Of a stretch of DNA of 64,000 nt, positions 25,201 to 39,441 are shown piece after piece (position 1 is the first letter of the stretch; every line of letters begins with the position of its first letter). The notes under the pieces were generated by a model. That model had not been told where the DNA came from. It was given only the letters and a program-made list of their open reading frames with translations, and did no database searches. The stretch spans positions 83,059,268-83,123,267 of the forward strand of contig NC_089981.1 in assembly GCF_036417845.1 (NCBI RefSeq), read 5' to 3'. This DNA is from Apteryx mantelli (lineage: Eukaryota > Chordata > Aves > Apterygiformes > Apterygidae). The position numbers and the translations under genes are program-made.

Positions 25201-28200
25201 GCCAGAATAAAAGGCAGTTTAAACAAGCTTTAGACTTTCTTTTACCACATGCCTTAAGGAAGACGCCCAACAAGAGCACTGATTCAGAAAGGGCACAAAT
25301 ATCTTCAAGTACTAAGACCGGTTTCATTTTTTGCCTCTCTTCTCAGTGCAGTTTCCCCCCATCCTTCTCCTGCTCTTCTGTCCCAGGCAAGAAGCCTAGA
25401 GCCCATGGGGTTTCTCCAGAAGCTTTTCAAGTTGAAGATTTCTTTCCCCTCTGATCACTTGAAGGTATTCCATGTAGGCACTGGATGGGTAAATTCCCCT
25501 GCAGAGAAAGGACCTATTGACACCTCTGCTCTAAACTGGGTTCAAGTGACCTTGTGAGTCTTAGCCTGAGCCTTCATGTTTGGCCTTGGTATGAAAGTTT
25601 TGCACAGCTTTATGCAGAGAGTGGAAAAACTAGCCTTGCGGAAAGCCACCGGCAGGCAGACAAAGGCCAGGAACAAGGACCGGCGAGCTGTTTTGTCCAA
25701 GCCAGGACCATTCTGTCTCTGGCTTTCATTGCGACTGGCAGCAGTCAAGAGTCATGCCAGTTTTCTCAGCTGATAATGCTTTAGTCTTACCAAGTTCTCT
25801 GAAGTTCAGGCTCCCAGCCACACTCATGTAGCCCCATTAACCGGCAGCACGTTAACAAATTTCTCTTTCTTCTATCCATCATGCCAGATTCACTAATTAA
25901 GGTTGGAGCCTTGCTGTGTCCCCCAGCAGGCAGGAACACGTTAATGAAATCATTATTGCACACACTGAAACTCCATGTCCCCACTTTTAGTCACCCTCCT
26001 AACTCCCAGGCCATGACATTACCTTCAGCAGAGGACTCAGCTATGAGCAAAACCACCCAAGACCAATGTGCTGCTGCTCGAGGACTATAGATGACAACAG
26101 GACATGAGTTCACCAGACTAGAGTTAGCCACAAGGAGCTGAACACAGTGTGGTATCTACACTGAATCACAGCTGTGCCTGGCTTCCCACATATGGTCTTG
26201 TTGTGTGGAAAGAGCCATGCTAGGATGGGTTTCTATCAGTGCCTCTTCTTTTCAGAGAAGCTAGGGAGAGTAATGAGTCCATCCTGTAATATCCGGAGGA
26301 CACTTGTGCTAACTTGCCCCGCATGCATCAGACTCGGTTCTGCTTCAGTCAGCAGGGAGAAAGAACAGAGATTTAGTCAGGACTAAAGGGAAGCACCATC
26401 AGGGACGTGCTGAGACCCTTCCCATGGAGTTTACCACAAGACCAAGATGACAGACCTCAGATTTTGAAGCCAGACCAAGGCCACTCCATGTCTTTCATTT
26501 ATATGAGGTTTTCTTTCCCTCTCTTCACACTTCCATTTCAGTGTTTTTCTGCTTTGCGAGAAAGCTGAAGAGGCTGGAAGCAAAAAACTTGATGTCTTGC
26601 ACTCCCTCTCCCCCAAATGCAATGGCAGGGTGAAGCCTCACTGCAGTCAGAAAGAGACCCACAGGCCTCTCCACAAGACTGCCACCAAGCTTAGCAAGAA
26701 GCCTGCAACCTGCCTTCGGTACTTCGTCAGTCCTGATGCCCTACAGATCTGTGTAAGATACTAAGATTTGATCCGGAAAGCAACTGGATTTCACACCAGA
26801 AGCTTCCCCAGAGGCTCAGTGGACATGTCTGACACATGCCACCCCACAGGCCAGCTCCATCTCTGCTCTTCTGGAGTTAGCCCTGTTAATCTTGGCAGAG
26901 ACATCCCCGATCTGCCTCACTGGGAGAAAAGTCCTGGTCCCAGACATATGTGGCAGTTTCACAGAAAGGAGCCACGACCAATGCAGTAAGTCAGCAGTGC
27001 TCCCTGCGGAGACCAGCATCCCAGGATTACACGTGCATCTACTTGCAAGCCAGCCTGGAGGGGGAAGAGTTCCTGTGGGGATGAAATCAAGCATGAAAGC
27101 TGGACCATCCCGGCTGGCTCTGGACGCTTCCACCTTGACATCCTGTACAGACAGGTCCAACGCAGCACTTGGCAACCATTTCCTCACTTTCTCCATCAGT
27201 CCTTGATGTCCGTGGCAGGTGAGATGTGCTGCACTTGGCAAACCCTTCTGCCACCACTACTCACTCTCCTCATTTGCTGTTTGTCCAAAATAGCCGCAAT
27301 TACTGGCTCAGAGCATGGCTGCCACCAGCCTCGCGGAGTCGTGCCCAGGAGGAAATCCCCCAGCCTTTAGACTCTTGCTTTGTCTTCTGTCCTTTTAAAA
27401 AGACTTGGAACAAGTCAGGCGACAGGATGCTGGCAAGTGTAGATAAGAGCAGGCTACAGGTGGCAAAGGACAATACTTTTTTCCTCTAATATAACATAGG
27501 CATGGAGACAGCGAGGCAAGGTGGGCAGATCCTCCCCCAGTCCTCCGCTGCCTGCATGGACACAGGGAGTCCTGCTCCTCAGGAGAGGTGACCTTTCATC
27601 CCCGCCCAGAGCAGGAATTTCACTTCGTTCCCTGGCCTGGTCCCATGGTGAGCACTACCTACACCGTGTTCTCAAGGCCGTCTGCAAAATTATGCTCTAG
27701 CTCTTAATGATATGCCCTTGGAAAGCTGAAAGATAAAATGCACACTGGCTCTTCATCTGCCATAGTTCCAGATGTCTCTCTTATTGGCTCAGGGAATCTG
27801 TGGGAAATGTCCATACCTCAACATGGATTTTCAGTTGTTATTAAAATCTACTCAAGTTGAAAACATGCCCAATTTTAACACTTCAATGCTTTCAAGTTAA
27901 AGCAGATGTGTCTTTGATGCTCCCTAGTCCAAGGGCTGAATTTTAGCTTGGCTCAGCATGGCACCGCAGTCAGACACCGTTGAACAATCCCCGGGTGCTT
28001 TTTGGTGCATACATCCCTTTTCTGCAGGGCTTTGGCTCTGTAGCTTGTGCCATTTGCATCTTTGCTGAAACTGTTCATCACCGGAGTTCCTTCTCAGGGA
28101 TGCTTCCCAGGAGGTGCCGTCAGGCTGGGAGCAATAGTGTGCAGCAGATAGGGCCAGACCTCGTCCAAAGCACAGTTCCCACCAGAACCGCCACCGCAAT

Positions 28201-30879
28201 CAGAGCGGGCACAGACATGAGTTGATCCAACAGGAACCAGAAAGAAGTTATTTTTGACTGGGGCCAAATGAAAGGCAAGGGGGGGATTCTCCTTAGATCT
28301 TTGTGACAAGACGTTTCAGCATTAACCCTGCAGAAAGCTTTGATTTTGCAGAAATTCCTGAAGAAACAAGATGCACAAATTCATGGGCAGCTCCATCTCT
28401 GACCAGCGTGCTTGGAGCCTCATTTCTTTAAGTTATTAAAAGATGCAACAAGAATACAAAAAATACCTCAGTCTTACGAAAGATTTGGGTGTGAGCCCAG
28501 GCCCTGCACAGATCAGACCCCGAGAGACGCAGAGGAGGCCGGCATGCGGGAGCAGACCCCCAAGCCTCTCCATGCGCGGCTGCAAGCGGCAGCCAGGCTG
28601 AAAGCGAAGCGGAAGACTACAAAGCACCGGGCGGCTGTTTATGCCTTTCAGCTGTCTTAGTTTGCTGATTGCAAGGCCAAGCAGGAGGGAGGCAGATGGT
28701 GCAATTAAACTACAGCTGAAGGTTGTTGTCAGAGGTGCAAAGCATGTTACAGTTGCCTGATTCAGCCCTGATGCACGGATCCTAGCTCTCTTTTCCCGGC
28801 CTCCCCACTGGCCTGTTCTGCCCAGGTCCTTAGAGACACCTGGGGACACGGTGCCCACCAAAACCCATGTTTTTTCACCGTGGCATTAAGTGGAGAGCTG
28901 TCACCACGCTCGCCCAGCCTCCTCCAGCCACGTCCAGGCCAGGTGTCCTCACCCATCCCTCCCGCCGGCGTCCACCCCGCTCAGCTCCCAGCCCGGGGGA
29001 CGCGTTCAGCCGGCAGCGCCTCGGTAAGGCGCGGAAGGAGGAAGGGTCCCATCCTGCAGGCAAAACTGCTTCAGCGAGGGGGAGTGAAATACGTTCCTGT
29101 TTAAGTGGAGCTCAGCGCTTCATCACACTGCTTACAGAAACAGCGCAATGCTTTAAATGCTACTTTTTTTTTTTCGTATTTTGTCAATCAGCAAACAGTT
29201 CAGCCGGAATTTTCTTTTTTTCTGCATACCTGCTTAAAAGTCCCCTGAAACGGCCTTTAAAAATGTTCCATTTAAAATACAATCTGGAGGTTAAAAGAAC
29301 AAAAAAAAGTACTGCCCTGAGCTCTTTGTACCCTAGACAGACAGTGTTGGCTGACTTTCTATAGGATTTATGCTGCATCATTGTTATATTTGGCTCTTCC
29401 TAATGGCAATATCTACTGCGCTGTTAATGCTGCATTAAAAAGAAAAAAGAAAGAAACCAGACAAGGACAGTTCAGGCCAAACTTTGGTGATTGTTATATT
29501 CGTCAAATATAAAAAGTAGCTCCTTCAAAGCCCAGATCAATATTTTCACGTCAGTGTCTCACACCATACACAAACCAGAGCAACTGGGGAGTTTTAGACA
29601 GAATTTTATTTGGAAACTTCTGGCTCCGCTCAAACGACTTTGGAGGCTGAGCTGGACGGGAATCAAGTCTGAAGGAAGTGTTTACATGAGTTCTTGTGAA
29701 GTGAAACTTCCAAGTATTATACAACTTTGCAGCTGTATGGGCCAAAGAGGAATTTGCTCTGCTACAAACTATTTTCCACTGGATCCGCTGGGAGTTATCT
29801 GCTACCCTTTGGGATAAATTTGGTCCTGCAATGACTTGAATTTCCTCGCATGAAGAAAAACATTTCCCTGCTATTCCATGTGTCCTAAAATATACAGAGT
29901 AGAGGAAAGTCAAGCCAGAAGGTACAAAATATCCCCAACGCTTGCGTTGTGTATTATCCTGCCAGCTGACGGCACCTCTGAATAAATGGTGCTCCCCAGA
30001 CGATAAGTTGCTACGCTGCTACTTGACGAGTACGTTACTACTTTGTGAGCAAAAGCAACCAGGTTGGTTCATTAGATCTGACTTGTTTCTGTGAGGAAGG
30101 AAAAACTAATGCCAAGGAACTTCTCTCCACAAAAGCAAAATTTGTAAAATAATTCCTGCCAGCAAGTTATTACATTTCTGACCAAAGCAAGTTTTGAGAT
30201 TAATGGAGAATCTCTCCATATACAACAAGTATATGCACATGAATACCATGTCTATGTTAATGCCTGTCTCAACTGCTCTCTAGCTCCAGGAGATAGGAAG
30301 GTGGGGCAGCAGTAAGAAAATCTGGATTCATCCAGATGGAAGCCAGGATGACACACAGACATCTGCCTTCGGATGAGAAAAGAAAATAAAATTTAAAATA
30401 AAAACCATGACTGAAAAGAAAGGAAAGCCCTGAGATGTGAGAGGGGCACTTGATGGCCTAATGAAGGTTTGGCTTCACCTGTCCTTGTTCAAGAGCATTT
30501 TTTATTAGTTTGCTATTACAACTTGATGAAAATTCCTTTGGAAAAAAAACGGAGTGAAATCTTTAAGAACAAATCCCACCTGGCCACAGGTTTCAGGGTC
30601 CAGTCCTGGGTGGCTACACCAGGAGGGCCACGCTCCCAGGGAGCTTCAAGCCTCCTTGCTGAGGGAGGGAGGAAACCAATTGCTAAGTCAAGTACTGGAA
30701 AAATCTCTCAAATTTGGTTCCTGCCGCCATGAACTGCAACGGGAAACCACCGTCTCACAACGGTGACTCCGTTTGGGTAGGAGGCAGTGCGAGAAAGGCA
30801 GAAGTGAGCCCCAAAACACACCATCGGCCGCTCTTGGCTGAAGCAGGTCAGCTCCTCTCCTAAGCCTGAGACACCCCGG
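19201..30879. other. Intergenic DNA, mostly CpG-poor
   Basis: No gene is recognised. CpG density is still moderate up to about 20.4 kb, then low to about 28.8 kb, with a small GC-rich patch at 28900-29060. Frames of up to 176 codons on either strand have no family resemblance and no splice-site support. The AT-rich stretch at 29100-29560 looks unique and might be conserved. Confidence 0.6.
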
Positions 30880-32620
30880 CACCTCCTGTTTACGTGCGCT
30901 GCGCTCCCTGGTTGACTTGCTCTGCGCTTCAATCAGCTGCAGCAAAGATATACAGGCCCCGCAAATAAACGCCGGCGGAGAGCCAGCCCCAGCGAGCTCC
31001 CGAGGCTGCCGGGGAAAAGCTACTGCTGGAAAAAGCCAAACTCCCCCGCTCCCCTCTCCTGCGGGGTCCAGCCGCCGAGCCTCGCCGGCCGCGGGGCACG
31101 GAGGCGAGGGCGGCAGGGACAGCGGGAAACGCCTCGGGCCGTTTCGCCTGCGTTGGGGATGCACCTGAAACTCAGTCGCCCTCCTGCTGGGACGGCCCCT
31201 TGGCCAGCTGAGGTCCTCCACCGCGGTGGGCAGCCGTGAAACATGCCCCTAAGGATCACGCTCGACAACCAGAAGAGCAAGAAGTGTTCGAAGTGCCCAA
31301 AAGCGTGGTGTTTGGGCCCGTTCTGTGCTATGAAACACTCTCCCCTCACATCTCAGGTGGACGCATTTTGTTCGGGGGCACCCAGAGTGCTTGGCCAGCG
31401 AGGCTCCCGGGCCGTAACACTAATGCAAATCAAAATCAGTGGCATTTTGCACTAACAACCCTGAAGTGCAAACTGCAGGAGATGAGCAGCAGATGTTTGG
31501 CGTGGGCCCGGCAGGAGAGGCACTGCCAGCAGAGAGGGCAGGAAGGCAGCAGCCGGGAACCGTAGGGTGCTGCAGCTAACTTCCCCCGTGACAGTGAGCC
31601 AGAGCCCTTAGTCAGATCTGACAAGCACCTTGGAAAGGTGGGAGGAGCGCTGAGCCGGCTGCGCTAGCCGAGCAGCGACGAAAAACCCGAGAGTTTGCAC
31701 ACAGAGCTGGGGAACGCCCAGCGGGTCAGCAGATGAGCCACGATGGGCCAGGACTGGCAGAAGCAAACAGGCAAAGGAGTATAAAGCTCCGATAAGAAGT
31801 GACCTGTAATCAGAACAAATATTGAGTAATTCAGCAGCAATTTCTCAAGGAAGGAGCAAAGTAAACTTCTCGTGATGTTTGACTCGCCAGCTGTGAGGGA
31901 GCAACAGCCTCAGACGATCCAGCTGCAACCTCTGCTGTCGCTCGCAGGGCCGCTGCAAAGCAAACAGGCGCCTTTGCTCGTTCCCGCTGCACCTGCTGCA
32001 GAAAAGCCGGAGTCCTGTCTGCCTTTAAGGGAAAATCAGGCAGGGAGGGAGAGAGGCATCTCGCCGCGGAGGGGATGCAGTTCTCCATCGGGGGGACGGA
32101 TGCTGGCACGAGCGCTTGGCACTGGCCTTGGGGCAGGAGGCCAGGACAAACAGCGCGTGTTGACCTCTGTATATCACGGCAGAATAAAACCAGCGGCAAC
32201 CCGCATTACTTCATCGGAGGATGCTGCAAGAAACACAATCCCCTTTTAGCAAAGCCGTGTTAAAAAGGGGCAAAAGGCCAAGCAGCAGGCAAACATCCCG
32301 ACAGCCTACGCTGACGGTTCACAGAGGGCAGGCCTGCCTTTAATCCTCGTTTGACAGCGCCGGGGTTCGCTGTCGCTGCAATACGCGCATTGCTCAGCCC
32401 TCGGCGGCGGGTTGAGCGGCAGCCGGGCAGGCAGCCGGCGGGGCCGGAGGGATGACGACGCCTCCGGGGTGTCCTTGAGCAAGCGGCCCAGCCGCAGCAC
32501 GGGCGAGCTCGGCCGCGGTGGCCCGGAGCTGAGGAGCCGCGGTACGGGGTGACCCGCGCTTGGGGGTGCCCGGGACCGCAGGAGCGCCCCGGGCCTGGTA
32601 CCGCCCCGGCCACGAAATGT
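30880..32620. promoter_or_regulatory. CpG-rich cluster, left part
   Basis: Several CpG-rich stretches follow closely here. The strongest are 30965-31150 and 32340-32620. Long chance frames cover both strands, including a 246-codon minus-strand frame at 32394-33134, the longest in the window. Its translation shows no known domain and ends in a Pro/Ala-rich tail. The cluster may mark one or more unannotated promoters. Confidence 0.45.
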
Positions 32621-33419
32621 CAGCCGAAAGTTTAGAAATGGGAAAGCTGCTTTCGCCCAGCAAAAAGGACTTTGCAAGCAGCACATGCGAACGGCACGGA
32701 GATCCTCCCTCTTCCCTAGGGAGGCACGGGGAACCGTCAGGTAATGCCATAGGTGCTCCCAATACAGCTTTGTCGGGGCTCAGATTTTGCAGAACGGTTG
32801 TAGACTGACTTTCCACCAGCATCATCAGGACTCCAAGCTTTGTGCACAGGTTAGGCACCTTGCCTTTAAAAATGCAAACCTCTGAAAGACACCGAGAGCT
32901 GCAACCTGGACAAAAAAAAGAGCAAGCAATCAAACAGGAAAAAACCCCAGCACCTCCCAAAAATATAACCCAAAGTTTACTTCTGAAAATCTGCACTCTC
33001 ACCCCACATATAAAATATACACACTTCCTGCTAGCTCCACCCTCTCGGATGGACTCGATTTCACAACACCCGTTTGGCAAAGAAATCTCCGCTTTCCCAG
33101 GAAAGATGCAAGCTGGGATTTTCACACCTGCCACCTGGGCAGCCCTAAGCAGAGCACCCCAGGCACCAGCGCCGTTCCTGCTTCGCTTTTACAGCTGTGG
33201 CGACGGGCAGGGACTTGGAAGAAGGCTCTCCCGCGGCTATGGAAAATCAGCATATTTCACGGGGGAGAACAACCAAACCAAAGAAATGATGATGGATTTA
33301 CGGAGGCAGTATGGAGATTAAGGAAGTTGCTTGATTGCATCTCAAAACACTCATAGTTTCCAAGCCTGGGCAGATGTGCATCTCCCCTCGCCTCTCCCCC
33401 CCCTCTCCCCCAGCACCGA

Positions 33420-35170
33420 GCCTTTGGGAGCTTCGCAGCAGCTCACCGCGCTGCATCGCCCTTTCCACGGTCCCCGCGTCCTTCCTACCCAACGTGCAAA
33501 GGCGCTCGCAGCCGCTGACGGCCCGCAGAAGAGGGGCCGTCGCGGGGATCAAGTTGCACAGACAACAGAGCTGAAAACCGCTCCGCAGAAGCAACACTGA
33601 GACGAGGGGGAACAACCTCCAGCGCTGAGAGCAGCCCGAGCAACGGGCTCCGAGACCGATCTCGTTTCACGGGAAAAGGCGAACGTCTCCGGCACTGCAA
33701 AGCCGCTGAGTGAGGTGCGGCTCCCGGACCCTCCGCCGGCAGCGCAGGGGCTCCCGGCCACGTTGCATGGAAAAGCTGAGATTTCAGAACTGTGGCAATG
33801 CTCTGCTCATGCAACACGGGCGTGGGGCCGGATCCGTGGTGGGCGCACGCTCGCACATCGCGGCCAAGCCCAGCAGAGCTGTGCTTATCCGCCCCAGCTC
33901 CCAGTCCTGGTTGAGCGTAGGAGCAGCTTTGCAAGGAAATGAACAAAAAGCCCCCACAGTCACAAATAGCGATAAAATCAACTTTTTAGAAATCTAATGT
34001 ATTTTTTAAAACTTTCTCTTTGGTGCAACGCTCTGTTCCTCCCCGAATGGAGAGCCAAAACGACCCTGGAGAATCACGGACAGACAAAAACACGGAAGGA
34101 GAGGGAGGAGGATAACCGAGACAATAAGAAGTTCACGCAGCTACTGAGCGAGGCATGTCTACATGCCAACATTACTTAACACGGATTTGCAAAGACCTGT
34201 CCAGCGACTGACCAACCTACGAGCAATGAGATGCAGCTAAACACGAACTGCTAACCAGCTTAACAGGAGAAGGAAAGTCCCTCTAAGACCTGCAGTCGCT
34301 ATCCGTCCATCAAAGGAACAAGGAAAAAAATCAAGTAGGGAGTCTGGTGCTCCCTTGCCAAAACACAGCTGCAAGCACGGTTGGCAGAATGAAAATGCAT
34401 GGTCCCACCATTGCCCAACCGCTTGAGCCTCCCCATCAGCTGAAGTCAAATATCATTTGGGTTACGGCAGCCACCGCAGCGTCACTCAGCACAAACGGGG
34501 CCGGGAGGGAGGCATCCCAGATCAGCAGCACCGTACGCTTGCGGGAAGCACCCTGCCACGCAGCCCACGCGCAGCCAGCAGTGACGCTCCAGAGCACGGC
34601 TGTGCTCGACGTGTTCAGGGATGTGTCAGCCAACCCCGTGGTCAGCATGCGGGGAAAACACGACATGTCTGTCACAGGCTTTTTGCCACAGGCACTTGCT
34701 GCTAACTCAATTCTGTACCTAGATTTCGTGCTCAGTCTGCAGCGTGGCTTCGAGGCGTGTAAGTTTAGGAATACACTTTGAAAGGTGCCTAGAAGACCAA
34801 CTGCAGTTGTTACAAGGAAGCACGCACACTTACACTGCACAGACACACTGGGCTCAGCTCGAGGATCGCTTTCACTCCTTCCATCCACTTATCCATGGGA
34901 AAACAGGTAGATAAACATTGGGGATCTGCCAAGAAAGCAAATAGCTCTGGCAACGGTCCCAGAGCCCAAGAGACCAGCGAAGAGCTCCTGCCTCGCTATA
35001 CACGGCCCCAGAACGGCTCGGCGCCTGCTCCGGGCACCACGGCCACCTTCCCTGCCCAGCGCTGCCTGCTCCCCGGCCTGAACCGGCCGGCTCGGGCTCC
35101 TCCGCAGCGCAAGAACCGCGGCCCATTGCATCATCTGCGCTCCACCTCCCCCGGGGCAGGTTTTCATTAG
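33420..35170. promoter_or_regulatory. CpG-rich cluster, right part
   Basis: CpG-rich patches around 33460-33870, 34455-34600 and 34960-35160 are separated by ordinary sequence. CpG density falls sharply to the right of about 35.2 kb and stays low through PRKCH, so this cluster forms a compositional edge. No exon was recognised. Confidence 0.4.
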
Positions 35171-38100
35171 CCCCAAATCTGGCAGCTTCCAGTAGTGGAA
35201 TTTCGCCAACGGGCCCCACCCGGCAGAGCGGAGAAGGGGAAATGCTTCCTCCGTGTGCTGGGAACAACCTGACGCTTCAAATCGTTTCCTGTTTCCAAAG
35301 CAGAGACCTTTCCCATTCCCTGTAAGCAATGAGAGAGAAAAAGAGAGCGTACTCCTTGGAGATCGCCACTGGAAGTCTTACCTGTTTGCAAAGGCTTTTC
35401 CTGGATGGGATGAGGCTCCTAGATTTTCAGGTGCCTGAAAGGGACTGTTATGGGCACGTACTCAGATTTCTCATTACAAGCCAGAGGATTTTACCTAACA
35501 GTTCTTCCTCCAAGACTGGAAACTACAGTTGAAATGAAGCAAGTAGCATATGATGAAGGAATTGAGAGGTTAGATTTTAAGGGCAGGGTGGTTGTTTCTC
35601 AGCAAAGTGGGGCCCTGATCCTGTCTGTAATTTCTCAGTATTATTGCAAGAGAGAACCTGATCATAAAAGGAGATCACCTAGGGCTGGAGAGCACTTGGA
35701 GACATTCCACCTCCTTGTCCATGGTCATGCTCAGGCTTTTTCTGGGTTGGAAGACTTTTAAAGAAATCCATTTGCCTTTCAAAGGATCCTTGGGAATTTG
35801 AAGGGGAGCTGTTTGTGGATCTGCCATCAGGACAACACAGAAGAATTTTAAGAACAGGAGCAAACCTGCCCATATAAAAATAAAGTTATCAAGAACTTCT
35901 GGCCTGATGGGGCCCATGAAATCCTCCGGATAAATGGGTTGGTACCAGGGTCAGCTGAGGATCGTTGGGCTGCCCCCGTCCCCCGCCAAAATGTCACACT
36001 AGACATGAGTTTCAGTACAAAGAACAAAGGTATATGCATGGGCACGTGTCCTTCTCCTCTGGGAGATGAGAGGCCAAGCTCACCAGTGAGCAGGACACGA
36101 GATGAGCCAGGGGTGCTGCTTGGGCTGAAACCTGCTCTGAACTCCACCTTAAGTGCCTTTCCCCCAGCTACAGTCTCTGGTTACCCACCAGCGTTGACCA
36201 CTACTAACCAGCCAGGCAAACCCCCAAAATCATTGTCCAACCTTTCCCTTCCCTCTCCTAGATACTCTTAAAAAGACCCTTGGGAGCTTTTACTTTTTAG
36301 CTTTGGGCTTAGGGTTTTTTAAAGCAATAGGTGATAGATTCAGTATGGGTTTGTTTCTAAGGAAAAGGCACCACTGCTTTTTAGTATATTCTGCGGGTGC
36401 AGATCGCGGCAGCTGAGGCACATAAGCCATTGTCCGGCATCACTGTATCACACCCACAATTTTTAGGCCTTCCTTTGTGGACTTTTCTATTTTTGACCTT
36501 CTGCCTAATCACGTAAGCTGCTTTCCAGAGTAACTAAAGCATTTGCAGCTTTCACTGACTTCCACCGGGCAATCAGCTGGATAGTCCATGGACTTCAAAT
36601 AATGCCAGGTGGCAGCTGGGCAAGCCTAGCAAACAGCTAGCAGGGCCTAACTGGCATCTGCCACCAGCACGTTTATTTTGCTGGAGACTAAAGAAGTGAA
36701 ACATCTGATAAAGAGAGCTGTGTGTTTACCACTCTCTTTAAGCAAGAGTCTGAACTAGAAAGCCAAATCAGTAAGTGTGTTCTTGACTACATAATAAACA
36801 GTGGGTGTTGGGTTTTAAAGAGCATGTCACCATGACCTTAATGTCTCACTTTATGCTTGGTGGCATGGAAGTGAGCCCAAAGGTGAAAAGGTTTAATTAG
36901 CAATACTGCAAGCTGATTACTATGGCCTATATATAGGATGACCTGCATCTACTATCACTTAGTATGGTAATAACTAAGTACAGCATGTGGGTTAAATGTC
37001 TCCCTAATGCTAAAGCTAAATGCATCTACAGTCTTAACCCTCTAATTGACTGATTCTAAATATGATAGATTAGCTTTTCATCTTGTATATGTATCTAATC
37101 AGAGGATGAGGGTGTGTATACCCTTAGATATATGTTTTTTTCATTTCTACTGCCCTACAACAGCAATTAAAAGAAAAATGACTTGTATGCTCAATTTTGT
37201 TGCAGGCTTATCTTGTACCCCACCTCCGAAAACTGCCATATTCACTTAATGATAATAATGAAAACAAGCTGCAGAATCTTGCTTGTATTTGGACATCAAG
37301 ATTTGGAAATGTAGGTGTTGCCTGTGTGACCTTTGCCTGATGACCCCAAATCACAGCCAGCCTCTTGCTGCCTGTGGTCATAGCCCCATAAGCAACCAGA
37401 TCACAGCCAGCAGTGCCCAGCAGGGAAGGCCGGGTGTAGGAAGCAGTGGAGAGTCTTGGCACAAACATCTTAGGCTTCAACTGCCGATTCTCAAACAAGA
37501 CGCTCATCTGGATATTGCCTTAATGAAGTTTCCTGCTTCCAACAACCAGTCGTACAGGGTGCCTTTTCCTGTGGTCACCACCGCCCAGCTGCAGGGTCAT
37601 GCACATCTGGCAGCCTCAGGCTGGACTTGCCCTGCCAGTGTCGACCCCCCTTGCCCTGGCAGTCACAGACGTCGGGCCAAGGCCTCAGTTGGGCTCTGCT
37701 CTCTGAGGAACTGCTCGCTGTGCCCTCAGCCTGAGGACACAGGCAGGTGGAGGACCAGGGCAAAGTCCCCAAGTGATCTCATGTGCATCTTACAGCCCAG
37801 CTCTTCCAGCTGAGCACTAATAAGCTTACTGCATTTAGACTTTCACTCTGCGTCTGGGTAGCTCCAGGTGCCTCATTGCTCATCCCTTGTCTCTGCCTAG
37901 GAGCCACTCCCAAAAGCAGGACCCCATGGGCCAGCTGCCCAGCGCTGAACTCTAGCCAGAGCTGGGGGACTCCTAAGCCACTTATTCTTAGTGCTAGGGA
38001 GTGCCTGGGATACACTAATGCTGCACACGAAACCTAGAAATACCTACATGAAGTTACCGTCAGAATCTGGCCAACATCACCAGGCTCTCTGGAGACCATC

Positions 38101-39320
38101 CTCTTACCCAGGAGGCATGTCCCCTCCTGCAGGGAGGAGAGATGATCCATACATTCCTCCCATGCCCTCTCCTTGGGCCTGGGTTAAATGGCAGAGAACA
38201 GGAGGTAGCCAACTTTTTGCCCAAGATGCTTTCATTGGAACAGAGGACCACACAGGTTTAAAAACCCTCCGTTGTTAGTACTGTTGCAGTTGCTTCACTT
38301 CTTCTATGTTTAACCCAATATAGAGGTTACAGTGCCAAAACAAAGGCGCAGATACCTTTACGGTCAAGCTGGCTGGCCCAGACCTGTGCAGATACACACT
38401 AATTTACCCTGGGGAAATGAGACCCATTAGACCTTTGTCATTTTCCCTTCAAGTATCCCAGGCAGTGATTGCAGTTTGGGGATTTTCCACCGCAGTGAAA
38501 TTATGGTGCTCCACCAAAACAGTTGACACACAACCCAAATCTGGTTACAACATCTTCACCAGATAGGCACTAGCAGAACTCCCCTCTGTCTGAGTGAGGG
38601 AAATGCCTGCAGTGGGGAGGAGACTCGGGGCCGTGGTAAATTATTGTAGTGCAAGGAAAATTAAAGGAGTCAGGGTAACAGATTAGAGAAGGCATCCTGA
38701 GCTGGCAGGGGAAATTCTTGCTCATTAAAAGCAAAGGCAGCCTTCAATTGCCAGGGTGTAATTTAGACCCAGGCTCTACAATGCAATTTTCATGGGTCTG
38801 CACAGAGCCCCAGTGAAACTGTGGGGTGAAGGCTGAAGATGGAACGACTGGTCTGCTAAAGCCCAAGCCTGGGTAAGCAGGTTTAAAGATCACACTTGCA
38901 TTTTTCCTCCAGTTAAAACTTACTTTTAAACTTCCGAGGTTAACATTTAGGAGGGAACATTATCCTGTGACGAATGTCTCGCTCGTCCAGTTTCCTTAAG
39001 CAGTTGGAAACAGGTTTTTTCCAGTGCCCTGGGAAGTGACAGAAGCAGCAAGCTGAATAAAACAAATACCCTGCCTTCCCCCTTGGAATGAGGACTAGTG
39101 ACAGGTGAGAATAAAAGGTCTGAGAAGCTGCAAATGGAAAGGTTGCCTCAAGGAGAGCAACATGTTCAGATACGTCTATCAGAGCAATATTTAAGCTTAA
39201 GCCTGAGAGTGTGTTCACAGAGCTTAAAAGTAATAGTGACTCAGCTTTAGACTGAATACTTACTCATCCATAATTCTCAACCTTCCTGCCTCAAGTCAGG
39301 AGGTTTGAGCTACCACTGGT

Positions 39321-39441
39321 GCCATGTTCACTCCAAATTTGGGAGACTCTAATATCCCAGAAGCTAGAGGAGATGTCAGTCCCAGCATCGTCTAGTTGGC
39401 GTTCGCAAACCCAGTGGCCCAGCTCTTGGGGTGAACATGGC
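39321..39441. repeat. Imperfect inverted repeat around a ~65-base core
   Basis: GCCATGTTCACTCC at 39321-39334 is mirrored by GGGGTGAACATGGC at 39428-39441, with 13 of 14 positions complementary. Weaker pairing continues inward for about another 14 bases on each side, giving arms near 39321-39348 and 39414-39441. This could be a foldback element, a fossil inverted-repeat transposon, or a hairpin in an RNA. The family is not recognised. Confidence 0.6.

Noticed and set aside
32394..33134. Longest open frame in the window, 246 codons on the minus strand
   Set aside because: It overlaps a CpG-rich block where stops are rare. The translation changes character along its length, ends in a low-complexity Pro/Ala tail, and has no recognisable domain.
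35661..35760. Possible CR1 retrotransposon tail (words GGGCTGGAGAGC and GGGTTGGAAG)
   Set aside because: The word order and the typical terminal 8-bp repeats of CR1 are missing, so the similarity is too weak.
37283..37813. 176-codon plus-strand open frame
   Set aside because: The translation matches nothing I recognise, and a shorter frame on the other strand overlaps it. It is probably chance.
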